A stretch of DNA of 15,540 bases from UBA4312 sp040266995 (GTDB lineage: Bacteria > Bacillota_I > Bacilli_A > Erysipelotrichales > Erysipelotrichaceae): NCBI GenBank assembly GCA_040266995.1, contig JAWRHV010000045.1:1-15540 (forward strand), written 5' to 3'. The position numbers were made by a program, and so were the translations under genes. Below are positions 1 through 7,475 of this stretch, piece after piece. Position 1 is the stretch's first letter. Every line of letters begins with the position of its first letter. The notes under the pieces are model-generated. The model was not told the origin of the DNA and searched no databases. It saw only the letters and a program-made list of their open reading frames with translations.

Positions 1-694
1 CCATGCCGGTTCCCCGAATGCCCACATGTTGCACATATGGATCTTCATGAAAGCCGTTACCGACACCATGCCCGCAGAATTCACGAACAACACTGTAACC
101 ATTTTTATGTGCATGTTCCTGAATGGCTGCACCAATATCTCCGATATGGCCCCATGGACGAACCGCTTTGATGCCGATTTCCAAGCATTCTTTAGTTACG
201 TCGATCAAGCGCTGCGCTTCCGGTGAAACCTGTCCTACACAAAACATACGACTGGCATCGGCGTAATGTCCATGGAAGATCGTTGTACAGTCGACATTGA
301 CAATATCTCCTTCTTTTAATACAACCTTTTCGCTTGGTATTCCGTGACAAATCTCATCATTGACAGAAGTACAGACGCTTTTCGGATAGCCTTCATATCC
401 CAGTGGTGCCGGAATACCTCCATGAGATGTCGTGTAATCATAGACAAATTTGTCGATTTCCTCAGTGGTAACACCCGGTTTGATCAAAGGTCCTACGTTA
501 TCAAGAATGCCATTATTAATAGCAGCTGCCTTTTTGATCCATTTGATATCTTCTGCATTTTTGATCAGATGATGCTCCGGTACCATATGTCCCCGGATCT
601 TTAACACATTGATTGTATCATCCCATTTTTCGTGGCATTTTTTATATTTCTTTTTCGATCCACACCAACAAGGTGCATTCTTATTCATTTTCAT
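1..694 (-). CDS. map: Methionine aminopeptidase with N-terminal SEC-C zinc motif (partial, C-terminus beyond window)
   Basis: Removes the initiator methionine from nascent proteins in the cytosol, after deformylation. I read 231 codons from ATG 694 to the window edge, so the C-terminus, including the last two glutamate metal ligands expected of the family, is missing. The N-terminus carries a SEC-C-type zinc motif (C9, C11, C20, H21), as in the long MetAP form common in Firmicutes. The type I MetAP core follows: H117 in NDEICHGIP, metal ligands D135 and D146 in VNVD and HYADASRMF, and H209 in GHGVG. The start is set by GAAAGGAA six bases upstream, which abuts the prmC stop codon; only 13 bases separate the two genes. 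It is the third gene of prfA-prmC-map, a translation and protein-maturation operon. Confidence 0.95.
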   Translation of the reverse strand, partial: MKMNKNAPCWCGSKKKYKKCHEKWDDTINVLKIRGHMVPEHHLIKNAEDIKWIKKAAAINNGILDNVGPLIKPGVTTEEIDKFVYDYTTSHGGIPAPLGYEGYPKSVCTSVNDEICHGIPSEKVVLKEGDIVNVDCTTIFHGHYADASRMFCVGQVSPEAQRLIDVTKECLEIGIKAVRPWGHIGDIGAAIQEHAHKNGYSVVREFCGHGVGNGFHEDPYVQHVGIRGTGM

Positions 695-707
695 CTTCTG
701 TTCCTTT

Positions 708-1550
708 CTACCAGACAATCGTCAACATCCGATCTTTCTGGTTGATATCTTTATGAACGGTGATTTTAGCTTCCGGAAAATATTTCTTTGCCAACAAAGA
801 CAATGACTGCCCAAGGTCATATCCCATTTCAAAAGCCAGTAAGGAATGTTCCTTACAGACTTTATCGGCATGTTCAAATACATCTCGGTAAAATTTCAAG
901 CCATCTTCCCCTCCGAATAAGGCCACATTCGGTTCGAAATCCACAACGCTGGATTCCAGCACTTCATCTTGTTTAATATAGGGAGGGTTACAGACAAGAA
1001 TATCACAATGATAGTCCTTTTCAATATAAGGATCCAACATATTTCCACATAAGAACGTCACATCCGCTTGGAACTTATCACAATTCCGTTTAGCTACCTT
1101 TAACGCTGCTTCGCTGATGTCACTGGCGACAACTTTCATGTTTGGTTCTTCTTTGTTTAAAGAAATACCGATGGCTCCCGATCCGGTGGCGACATCAAAG
1201 ACCGTAACTTCCTTGTCACTAAAGTATTCATCATAAAGCGCCAAGACCAGTCCGACCAGTTCTTCGGTTTCCGGCCGTGGAATCAGTACATCCTCATTCA
1301 CAATAAAATCATAACCATAGAACCATTCATATCCAAGTACATAGCCCAAAGGTTCTCCTTGTTCCATCCGATGAATGCCTTCCAGATAATCCACCAATAA
1401 TTCCTTATCGATCTGTGTATCCATATCCAGATACAGATTGATCCCTCTCTGTCGGCAAAGCTCCATCATTAATACCTGGGCAGCCTGTTCTCCTTGGCCA
1501 GCCTGAAACAATCGCTCTTTTCCTTCACTGATGTAGTTATGATAGGTCAT
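708..1550 (-). CDS. prmC: Peptide chain release factor N5-glutamine methyltransferase PrmC (HemK)
   Basis: SAM-dependent methylase that modifies the glutamine of the GGQ motif in release factors, improving peptide release. The protein has 280 residues, normal for the family. The N-terminal helical substrate-binding region ends with the conserved IPRPETEELV (90-99). The Rossmann SAM site is DVATGSGAIG (119-128), with an acidic residue at D144. The catalytic NPPY, which binds the target glutamine side chain, is at 188-191. Its ATG overlaps the prfA stop codon in an ATGA arrangement, so the two are translationally coupled. The enzyme therefore sits directly behind the gene for its substrate RF1, a very common bacterial arrangement. 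Confidence 0.96.
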   Translation of the reverse strand: MTYHNYISEGKERLFQAGQGEQAAQVLMMELCRQRGINLYLDMDTQIDKELLVDYLEGIHRMEQGEPLGYVLGYEWFYGYDFIVNEDVLIPRPETEELVGLVLALYDEYFSDKEVTVFDVATGSGAIGISLNKEEPNMKVVASDISEAALKVAKRNCDKFQADVTFLCGNMLDPYIEKDYHCDILVCNPPYIKQDEVLESSVVDFEPNVALFGGEDGLKFYRDVFEHADKVCKEHSLLAFEMGYDLGQSLSLLAKKYFPEAKITVHKDINQKDRMLTIVW

Positions 1551-2626
1551 TCAAGCTTATCTCCTGCCAGTTTGGCCTGTTGATCAGCCAGCGATAACGC
1601 ATTCATCAAATCATCCAGACGGCCGTCCATGATACGATCCAACTGATTCACTGTATAGCCGATCCGATGATCGGTCACACGGTTCTGCGGATAGTTATAT
1701 GTACGGATCTTTTCAGCTCGGTCGCCGGTTCCGATCTTGGACATACGCTCTTTTTCGTTTTTAGCTTCCTTTTCCTGCTGCTGTTGCTCATAAACACGGG
1801 CACGGATCGTCATTAATGCGGTTGCACGGTTTTCATGCTGTGAACGTCCATCCTGGCATTTTACCACAATACCGGTCGGTTTATGAAGAATACGCACGGC
1901 GCTGTCGGTCTTGTTGATGTGCTGTCCTCCGGCCCCGCTGGAACGCATGGTATCAATTTCCAGGTCATTCATGTCTAACTCAAAGTCTTCCTCTTCGATT
2001 TCCGGCATACATAAAACCGTAGCCGTTGATGTATGGATACGTCCCTGACTTTCTGTCTTCGGAACACGCTGTACACGATGTGATCCGGACTCGAACTTAA
2101 GCGTTCCATAAGCCCCTTCGCCATTCACTTTAAAAGAAATCAAAGAATAGCCTCCGGCTTCAGATGTTTCACTTTCGATGATTTCAATTTTCCATCGCTT
2201 GGCTTCACAATATTTTAAATACATACGGAACAGATCCCCGGCAAATATATTTCCTTCGTCTCCGCCGGCAGCACCACGGATCTCCATAATACAATTATGG
2301 GAATCGTTTGGATCCTTCGGTACCAAAAGCAGCTCCAGCTTATCCAGATACATCTGGATCTGCGGTTCCAGTTCCTCCATTTCCATCATGGCCATTTCTC
2401 GTATTTCTTTGTCGTCTTCTTGTGCCAATACCTTGGCATCTTCCAGTTCTTCCTTTGTCTTTTTATATTGTTGATACGTTTCAATGATCGGTGTCAGCTC
2501 ATTCTGCTCCCGTCCCAGTTTAGCCATCTGTCGACGATCTGATACCACATCACTGCGCATCATCATTTCATTGATCTCGTTATAGCGATCAACCATTCCA
2601 TCTAAACGCTGTTCTATTTTTGACAT
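1547..2626 (-). CDS. prfA: Peptide chain release factor 1 (RF1)
   Basis: Recognises UAA and UAG stop codons in the ribosomal A site and triggers peptidyl-tRNA hydrolysis. The protein is 359 residues from the chosen start, typical for RF1. The codon-recognition tripeptide is PKT (189-191) in RVPKTESQGRIHTS, which is the PxT form of RF1 and not the SPF of RF2. The catalytic GGQ is at 233-235 within SSGAGGQHINKTDSAVR. The frame is open for 15 more codons upstream to 2671, but MSKIEQRLDGMVDRY matches the usual RF1 N-terminus and has GAGAGG about ten bases ahead, so I start at 2626. First gene of prfA-prmC-map. An RF1 that reads UAG matters here because the relaxase further along carries an in-frame TAG. 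Confidence 0.96.
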   Translation of the reverse strand: MSKIEQRLDGMVDRYNEINEMMMRSDVVSDRRQMAKLGREQNELTPIIETYQQYKKTKEELEDAKVLAQEDDKEIREMAMMEMEELEPQIQMYLDKLELLLVPKDPNDSHNCIMEIRGAAGGDEGNIFAGDLFRMYLKYCEAKRWKIEIIESETSEAGGYSLISFKVNGEGAYGTLKFESGSHRVQRVPKTESQGRIHTSTATVLCMPEIEEEDFELDMNDLEIDTMRSSGAGGQHINKTDSAVRILHKPTGIVVKCQDGRSQHENRATALMTIRARVYEQQQQEKEAKNEKERMSKIGTGDRAEKIRTYNYPQNRVTDHRIGYTVNQLDRIMDGRLDDLMNALSLADQQAKLAGDKLE

Positions 2627-2730
2627 AGTTATCCGTCCTCTCAACTCTATTAGTTTAACACGAATAACCATTAAAACACATCACTATTCCCAAAAACTTG
2701 AATAGAGTTCCATAAAAACATGGATTTGTT

Positions 2731-2754
2731 AAGAAGGATGACAAAATCCTTCTT
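2731..2754. promoter_or_regulatory. Perfect 9-bp inverted repeat inside the def-like promoter (candidate operator)
   Basis: Arms AAGAAGGAT (2731-2739) and ATCCTTCTT (2746-2754) flank a six-base spacer GACAAA. The repeat covers the proposed -35 box and most of the promoter spacer, upstream of the expected transcription start, so it would not be in that transcript. No plus-strand gene lies upstream that would need a terminator, and neither strand has a proper T-run after it. A repressor-binding dyad is the simplest reading; the regulator is unknown. Confidence 0.4.
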
Positions 2755-2767
2755 TCTGCTTTATAAT
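2738..2767 (+). promoter_or_regulatory. Sigma-70-type promoter of the deformylase-family gene
   Basis: A -35-like ATGACA (2738-2743) and a consensus TATAAT (2762-2767) are separated by 18 bases. The expected transcription start, about seven bases after the -10 box, falls at 2774-2775, on the ATG at 2775. This implies an mRNA with no 5' leader. Confidence 0.6.
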
Positions 2768-2774
2768 GTTGTTT

Positions 2775-3197
2775 ATGATTAAAGAAATAGTAAAAGATAC
2801 AACCTTTTTATCACAGCCTTGTCGAACAGCTACAAAGAAAGACTTGTATATCGCCAAAGATCTTGTGGATACATTGCAGATCTACCGGAACCGGCCGGAT
2901 ATGCAGTGCTGGGGTATAGCCGCTAATATGATCGGCTATCCGGTACGTATGATCATCGTTCATAATGGACTGGAGGAAATCGTCATGGTCAATCCGGAAA
3001 TTCTATCCCGAAAAGGAATCTATGAATCCGAAGAGGGCTGCCTTTCCCTTCCCGGTGTACGGACCACCAAAAGATATCAGGAGATTGTCGTCAAATACCG
3101 CAACACTCGCTACCAATGGAAAAAAGTCCGCTTAAGCGGTTTTACGGCACAGGTTGTGCAACACGAAATGGATCACCTGGAAGGAATCCTTGTATAA
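2775..3197 (+). CDS. Peptide deformylase family protein, short form with altered motif 1
   Basis: A 140-residue member of the peptide deformylase family, metalloenzymes that remove the formyl group from the initiator methionine. Motif 2 is EGCLS (87-91, metal ligand C89) and motif 3 is QHEMDH (129-134: ligands H130 and H134, catalytic E131), both intact. Motif 1, normally GxGLAAxQ, reads CWGIAANM (45-52), so the conserved glutamine that stabilises the transition state is methionine. I recall a clostridial subfamily with the same AANMIG signature, so this is probably a paralogue whose substrate or activity may differ from housekeeping Def. An ATG at 2766 lies inside the TATAAT box, so the in-frame ATG at 2775 is the likely start; no Shine-Dalgarno precedes it. 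A terminator begins within its stop codon. Confidence 0.85.
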   Translation: MIKEIVKDTTFLSQPCRTATKKDLYIAKDLVDTLQIYRNRPDMQCWGIAANMIGYPVRMIIVHNGLEEIVMVNPEILSRKGIYESEEGCLSLPGVRTTKRYQEIVVKYRNTRYQWKKVRLSGFTAQVVQHEMDHLEGILV

Positions 3198-3220
3198 ACA
3201 GATGAAAATCTGTTTTTTTT
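3196..3220 (+). terminator. Intrinsic terminator of the deformylase-family gene
   Basis: Stem AAACAGAT (3196-3203), GAAA tetraloop, stem ATCTGTTT (3208-3215), then an uninterrupted T-run to 3220. The left arm starts inside the TAA stop codon. The gene is therefore probably monocistronic. Confidence 0.9.
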
Positions 3221-3241
3221 ATCCTTGTGGATGATCAAATT

Positions 3242-3269
3242 TTGTGTTCTTTCTGTTTTTTGATAGAAT
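3242..3269 (+). promoter_or_regulatory. Extended -10 promoter of the GH73 gene
   Basis: TGATAGAAT (3261-3269) is an extended -10 element with a weak -35, TTGTGT (3242-3247), 16 bases ahead. Only eight bases lie between the -10 box and the ATG at 3278, so transcription should begin at or a base or two before the start codon. Confidence 0.5.
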
Positions 3270-3277
3270 AGCCTTAT

Positions 3278-4735
3278 ATGAAAAAAACAAGAAGAAAAAA
3301 GAAAATTGATTCCAAAAAGATGTTTCTATTAGCTGTCGTCACTTTGTTGATGGCGCTGTTGGCAATCTTTTTAGGATTAAAAGTAACAGAAAACGGAACC
3401 TTCTATGTGATGGATCTAAATCATCCGGAAGAAACTCTGGCAACCTACCATCATTTTACCTTTGCCCGCAATAAAATGAATCGCTTAGAGAGCTCCGATG
3501 TATACATTGTGGATGAAAATGGCCGCATCGTTGCGGTGAAAGAAGGGCTGGTCAACTTCAACACCAAGGATGCCTCCCAGCACACCTCCTACCGGATCGA
3601 TGCCAATGATTCCAATGGCTATACCAACGGAAGCTATGGAGCCGACGCTTTATATCTTGGAACCGATGATTCCGGTACACAGGTTAAATTCTTATTGAGC
3701 GGTGTAACCGGCTGGGTGGATATCAGCGAGGTTGAATTATATATGTTCGATGAGGATATCATGGTGTCATCCTATCATATTCAGGATGGCTCTTTGATCC
3801 ATACCATCTGTACAGATATGGTACAAGGGTCTTCCGCGAGCTATCCTATAGGACCGGCACCAAAAGATCTGAAAGAGAATGTTGTATATTATTCTTATGA
3901 CGGACATTGGTTTTATGCCGATCTAAAGCAGATGGCGGACGACAAAAGAAATGATTCTACGGATAATGCCGTTAATCAGGAGGCGTATTATAATTTCTAT
4001 CAATATATGCCCCATCGCTCCTATTCTTCGATTACTGCTCAGGATATCAATGACTTCCTGGAATCCAGAGGCATCGAGGCATCGGCCGATACTTATCCTT
4101 GCGAAGCCAATCAGTCAGTCTTGTATGATCAGGGAGATCTGTTTGTAGGTACCCAAAAGGCTTATGGAGTCAACGCTGCGATGATCACCGCCTTAGCGCT
4201 CAATGAAAGCAGCTACGGACAAAGCCAGTATGCCATTGAAAACAATAATCTGTTCGGCCATGCAGTCTATGACGAATCGCCGGATTCCGCCAACGCCTAT
4301 GTATCCTTGGAGCAATGTATTATCAGCCATGCTCAACACTTCATACAGGAAGATTATGCCAATCCGGACAGTGCCAAATATAACGGATCCTGGTTCGGGG
4401 ATAAAAACAGCGGTATAAACGTCAACTACGCTTCCGATCCTTACTGGGGCGAAAAGGCAGCTTTTTTCTATTACCAGCTGGATCCGGAAGCATACAAAAA
4501 CTACACATTGATTACACAGGAAGCTAACAAAGACATTCCTGTCTACAATAAAGTCAATGGAGATGTTCTGTATTCCTATGATCAAAGTGATATTGTCAGC
4601 TTTCTGGTCATCGATGAAAAAGATGGATGGATCGAAGTGCAGAGTGAAATACCGATCATCAACCATAAAGGAAATGTCGATGAAATCTATACAAAAGACA
4701 GTACAGTGTATGTAAAAAGAGCGGATCTTGATTGA
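3278..4735 (+). CDS. Membrane-anchored glucosaminidase (GH73-like) cell-wall hydrolase
   Basis: A 485-residue protein that probably cleaves the glycan strands of peptidoglycan outside the cell. A very basic N-terminus (MKKTRRKKKIDSKK) precedes one hydrophobic segment at about residues 15-36, giving an uncleaved N-in anchor or signal. Residues of about 40-240 form an extracellular region I cannot assign. A glucosaminidase domain follows (about 250-410): the AYGVNAAMITALALNESSYG stretch places the likely catalytic acid at E310, and NNLFGHAVYD is typical of GH73 and related lysozyme-like folds. The last 80 residues (DIPVYNKVNGDVLYSYDQSD onwards) resemble an SH3-like wall-binding domain. No Shine-Dalgarno precedes the ATG. 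The stop codon lies in the loop of a terminator shared with the convergent phosphoesterase gene. Confidence 0.85.
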   Translation: MKKTRRKKKIDSKKMFLLAVVTLLMALLAIFLGLKVTENGTFYVMDLNHPEETLATYHHFTFARNKMNRLESSDVYIVDENGRIVAVKEGLVNFNTKDASQHTSYRIDANDSNGYTNGSYGADALYLGTDDSGTQVKFLLSGVTGWVDISEVELYMFDEDIMVSSYHIQDGSLIHTICTDMVQGSSASYPIGPAPKDLKENVVYYSYDGHWFYADLKQMADDKRNDSTDNAVNQEAYYNFYQYMPHRSYSSITAQDINDFLESRGIEASADTYPCEANQSVLYDQGDLFVGTQKAYGVNAAMITALALNESSYGQSQYAIENNNLFGHAVYDESPDSANAYVSLEQCIISHAQHFIQEDYANPDSAKYNGSWFGDKNSGINVNYASDPYWGEKAAFFYYQLDPEAYKNYTLITQEANKDIPVYNKVNGDVLYSYDQSDIVSFLVIDEKDGWIEVQSEIPIINHKGNVDEIYTKDSTVYVKRADLD

Positions 4736-4750
4736 TCCGCTTATCTTTTT
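4711..4750. terminator. Bidirectional intrinsic terminator shared by two convergent genes
   Basis: Arms GCGGATC (4721-4727) and GATCCGC (4734-4740) with loop TTGATT. Plus-strand transcripts then meet TTATCTTTTT; minus-strand transcripts meet TCTTTTT. The loop contains part of the plus-gene stop codon (4733-4735), and the minus-gene stop is at 4741-4743, so one compact element ends both genes. Confidence 0.85.
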
Positions 4751-5250
4751 CGTTTAAATATTCTTGACTTCTTTTTCAGATTCCAGTCTTTCCCTTCATA
4801 CAGAAATCTCACCTTTGTACTGTATTTTGTCAATGTCAGAATAGCGTAACTGGCAGGATATTGATCTCTTGGTCTTGCACAGGAACCGGGATTCAATAAG
4901 GTGATCCCATCCTTGGTTTCATGATGATGCCGGTGCGTATGCCCATAACAGACAATATCACAATGGTTCATTTTGGCCATGCCGGCCAGTTGATTCTCTC
5001 TGTCAAATAAAACTACATTGTGCGAATGCACCAGCAGGATCCTGTGTCCGGGAACTTCGATGATATTCTCCAGAGGCATTTTGTAGGTACTGTCACAATT
5101 GCCCCGGCAGAACTGATATTGTGGATAGTTATCCGGATCGTCACATAAATCACCACAATGAAGAAACAGATCTGCATCGGGATTCCATTCCACGATCTTC
5201 TCCAGTATTTTTCTTCGTCCATGGGAATCACTGACCACCACAATCTTCAT
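4741..5250 (-). CDS. YfcE/MJ0936-type metallophosphoesterase
   Basis: A 169-residue calcineurin-fold phosphoesterase. The five metal-binding motifs are in order: DSH (D8, H10), GD (D34), GNCD (N51), H75 in LLVHSH, and GHTH (H104, H106), followed by NPGSCARPR. That is the YfcE/MJ0936 group of small phosphodiesterases; the physiological substrate is not known from sequence. The C-terminal tail (KKKSRIFKRKR) is very basic, which could favour contact with nucleic acid or membrane. It starts two bases after the mgtE stop codon, so it is co-transcribed with the Mg2+ transporter and probably translationally coupled. The shared cation link is suggestive but unproven. Confidence 0.93.
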   Translation of the reverse strand: MKIVVVSDSHGRRKILEKIVEWNPDADLFLHCGDLCDDPDNYPQYQFCRGNCDSTYKMPLENIIEVPGHRILLVHSHNVVLFDRENQLAGMAKMNHCDIVCYGHTHRHHHETKDGITLLNPGSCARPRDQYPASYAILTLTKYSTKVRFLYEGKDWNLKKKSRIFKRKR

Positions 5251-5252
5251 AA

Positions 5253-6647
5253 TTAACCGATTCCCAGCAACATTGTCGCAAACCCGAAATAGATCAGCAG
5301 CGATACCGCATCGACAATGGTTGTAATGAAAGGACTGGCCATGACCGCCGGGTCAAAGCCCAGTTTGTCGGCAACCATCGGTAATGAACATCCGACCAGT
5401 TTGGCACAGACAACCGTTACCAGCAAAGTAAGACATACCACCAGATCGACCATGAAGGTAATTCCCGCATTTCCCAAAAGCATCCTGTCAACCAAAAAGA
5501 TCTTCACAAAATTGACAGCTGCCAGGGAAACCCCGCAGAAAAAAGCCACTCGGATCTCTTTCCAGATAACCCGAAGCAAGTCCTTAAATTCCACATCACC
5601 TAATGAAAGGGCACGAATGATCGTCACGCTGGCCTGACTGCCGCAGTTTCCGGATGTATCCATCAACATCGGAATAAAACCGGTCAATACAACACAGGCT
5701 GCAAGTGCCGTCTCAAAATTATTGATGATAATGCCGGTAAAGGTAGCACTGACCATCAACAACATCAACCAGGGAATCCTCGATTTCCATGTATCAAAGA
5801 CACTGACCTGGAAATACTCTTTTTCCGTCGGCAGGATGGCGGCCATCTTTTCGATATCCTCAGTTGCTTCATCTTCCATAACGTCTACGATATCATCGAC
5901 CGTTACGATACCCACCAACCGGCTTTCCTGATCGACCACCGGCATCGACAACAAGTCATAATGTGTAAACATCGTCGCAACTTCTTCCTGATCATCCGTC
6001 GTCATACATCGGATGACGTTATCATCCATAATATCCGCAATCTTCGTCGGATACGGATTCATGACCAGATCCTTGATTGTAACAACGCCTTCCAGTCGTC
6101 GTTTCGCATCTGTTACATACAGTACATAGATTGTCTCAGAATCTTCTCCATGTAAACGGATATAGTTCAAAGACTGTTCTACCGACATTTCCTTTTTTAA
6201 AGCCAGATATTCTGCTGTCATGATACTGCCAGCAGAATCATCCGGATAATTCAAAAACTCATTGATCTGTTTTCTTGTCTCCGGTGTCGCCGTTTTTAAA
6301 ATACGTTTTACCACGGTAGCCGGCAATTCCTCCACCATGTCGACCGCATCATCCACATACAGTTCTTCTATGATGGACTTTACTTCCACATCGGTACTGG
6401 CATTGATGATCTCTTCCTGGATTTCCGGGGGTAAAAACGCAAAGACATCGGCTGCCTGGTCTTTGTGGAGCATTCGGAAAATAAGAATCCGTGCGTCCGG
6501 ACTCTGGTCTTCAATATATTCGGCTGTATCTGCTTCATTTAAATCGTTGATCATTTCCCGAAATCTTCGATAACGTTTGTTCTTCAGCTGTTCATCCATA
6601 TCTTCAATACTAAATCCATATGTTTCGATAAAAGATTCTCGATTCAT
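5253..6647 (-). CDS. mgtE: MgtE-family magnesium transporter
   Basis: A 464-residue Mg2+ channel of the cytoplasmic membrane. Residues of about 1-130 form the superhelical MgtE N domain (QSPDARILIFRMLHKDQAADVFAFLPPE region). Two CBS domains follow (about 135-260; LEGVVTIKDLV and LVGIVTVDDIVDVMED), which bind Mg2+ and gate the pore. Five transmembrane helices lie between about 290 and 464. D446 in TTIVDAVSLL matches the pore aspartate that selects Mg2+ in characterised MgtE. Start at ATG 6647 with a strong GGAGGTGA site five bases upstream. First gene of a two-gene unit with the phosphoesterase; regulation through CBS-bound Mg2+ is family knowledge. Confidence 0.95.
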   Translation of the reverse strand: MNRESFIETYGFSIEDMDEQLKNKRYRRFREMINDLNEADTAEYIEDQSPDARILIFRMLHKDQAADVFAFLPPEIQEEIINASTDVEVKSIIEELYVDDAVDMVEELPATVVKRILKTATPETRKQINEFLNYPDDSAGSIMTAEYLALKKEMSVEQSLNYIRLHGEDSETIYVLYVTDAKRRLEGVVTIKDLVMNPYPTKIADIMDDNVIRCMTTDDQEEVATMFTHYDLLSMPVVDQESRLVGIVTVDDIVDVMEDEATEDIEKMAAILPTEKEYFQVSVFDTWKSRIPWLMLLMVSATFTGIIINNFETALAACVVLTGFIPMLMDTSGNCGSQASVTIIRALSLGDVEFKDLLRVIWKEIRVAFFCGVSLAAVNFVKIFLVDRMLLGNAGITFMVDLVVCLTLLVTVVCAKLVGCSLPMVADKLGFDPAVMASPFITTIVDAVSLLIYFGFATMLLGIG

Positions 6648-6690
6648 ATCGTCACCTCCGATTTTCGCTATACATATATTACCACGTCAA

Positions 6691-6699
6691 TGATAAAAT
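6691..6699 (+). promoter_or_regulatory. Extended -10 promoter element for tatD
   Basis: TGATAAAAT is an extended -10 box with no good -35. The expected transcription start near 6706 leaves a leader of about 20 bases, which includes an AGGAG ribosome-binding site at 6712-6716. Confidence 0.45.
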
Positions 6700-6725
6700 A
6701 ATATCACAAAAAGGAGTTGTTTTAT

Positions 6726-7475
6726 ATGTATGTAGACAGCCATTGTCATTTGACATTCGATGAATTATTTCAACAGAAAGATGTCATATTACGCAATATG
6801 GAGAACGTGCGCTATGCCATGATCATGTGTACCAATGAAGAAGAATTTCAAAGAGCTCTGCTCTATAAAAAAGAAGATCCAACCCGCTTTAAAATTGCCT
6901 GGGGATGGCATCCTCAGGATGCTAATGCCATCACCGAAGATCATTTGATCAAACTGCAAAAGGCTCTGGATCAGCACCAACTGGACTGCCTGGGAGAAAT
7001 CGGTCTGGACTATTACTGGGATAGCTCCTTTAAAGAAAGACAAAAGGAGCTTCTGATCCGACAGCTGCACATGGCCAACCAGGCTGGTCTGCCTGTTTCG
7101 ATCCATATGCGAAACGCTACCCTGGACACTTTGTCCATTCTGAAACAACACGCGAAAACACCAATCATTTTTCATTGTTTTTCCGGTTCAAAGGAAACCA
7201 TGAAGGAATGTCTGAAGATGGATTCGATGATCTCCTTTGCCGGTCCGATCACCTTTAAAAACGCAAAGAAGAATGTTCTCTGTGTCAAGGAATGTCCGAT
7301 TGATCGAATCTTAAGTGAAACAGATAGCCCGTTTTTAACACCGGTTCCTTTCCGTGGGCAAAAAAATGAACCAATGTATGTCGAATATGTCACAAAAAAA
7401 ATCTGTGAAATCAAACAGTTGGCACTTGAAACCGTTTGTTCACAGATCCAAAGGAATTTTCTTTCGTTATTTTAA
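6726..7475 (+). CDS. tatD: TatD-family metal-dependent deoxyribonuclease
   Basis: A 249-residue TIM-barrel hydrolase of the TatD/YcfH family, metal-dependent nucleases involved in DNA repair and turnover. Metal ligands appear in the usual order: H6 and H8 in VDSHCHL, E91 in GEIGLDYYW, H127 in SIHMRN, H150 in FHCFSGS and D200 in ETDSPFLTP. The frame is open from a TTG at 6717, but that codon touches AGGAG (6712-6716); the ATG at 6726 sits nine bases beyond it and gives MYVDSHCHL, the normal family start. It is divergent from mgtE, and its last nine bases overlap the end of the convergent ArsC/Spx-like gene. Confidence 0.93.
   Translation: MYVDSHCHLTFDELFQQKDVILRNMENVRYAMIMCTNEEEFQRALLYKKEDPTRFKIAWGWHPQDANAITEDHLIKLQKALDQHQLDCLGEIGLDYYWDSSFKERQKELLIRQLHMANQAGLPVSIHMRNATLDTLSILKQHAKTPIIFHCFSGSKETMKECLKMDSMISFAGPITFKNAKKNVLCVKECPIDRILSETDSPFLTPVPFRGQKNEPMYVEYVTKKICEIKQLALETVCSQIQRNFLSLF

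Noticed and set aside
26..604. Short plus-strand open frames across the start of the window
   Set aside because: They are antisense to map, which is continuous from 694 to the edge with all expected motifs; none has a ribosome-binding site or recognisable product.
4193..4666. A 157-codon minus-strand open frame
   Set aside because: It lies opposite the glucosaminidase domain, which is clearly conserved; the minus frame gives no recognisable motif or start signal.
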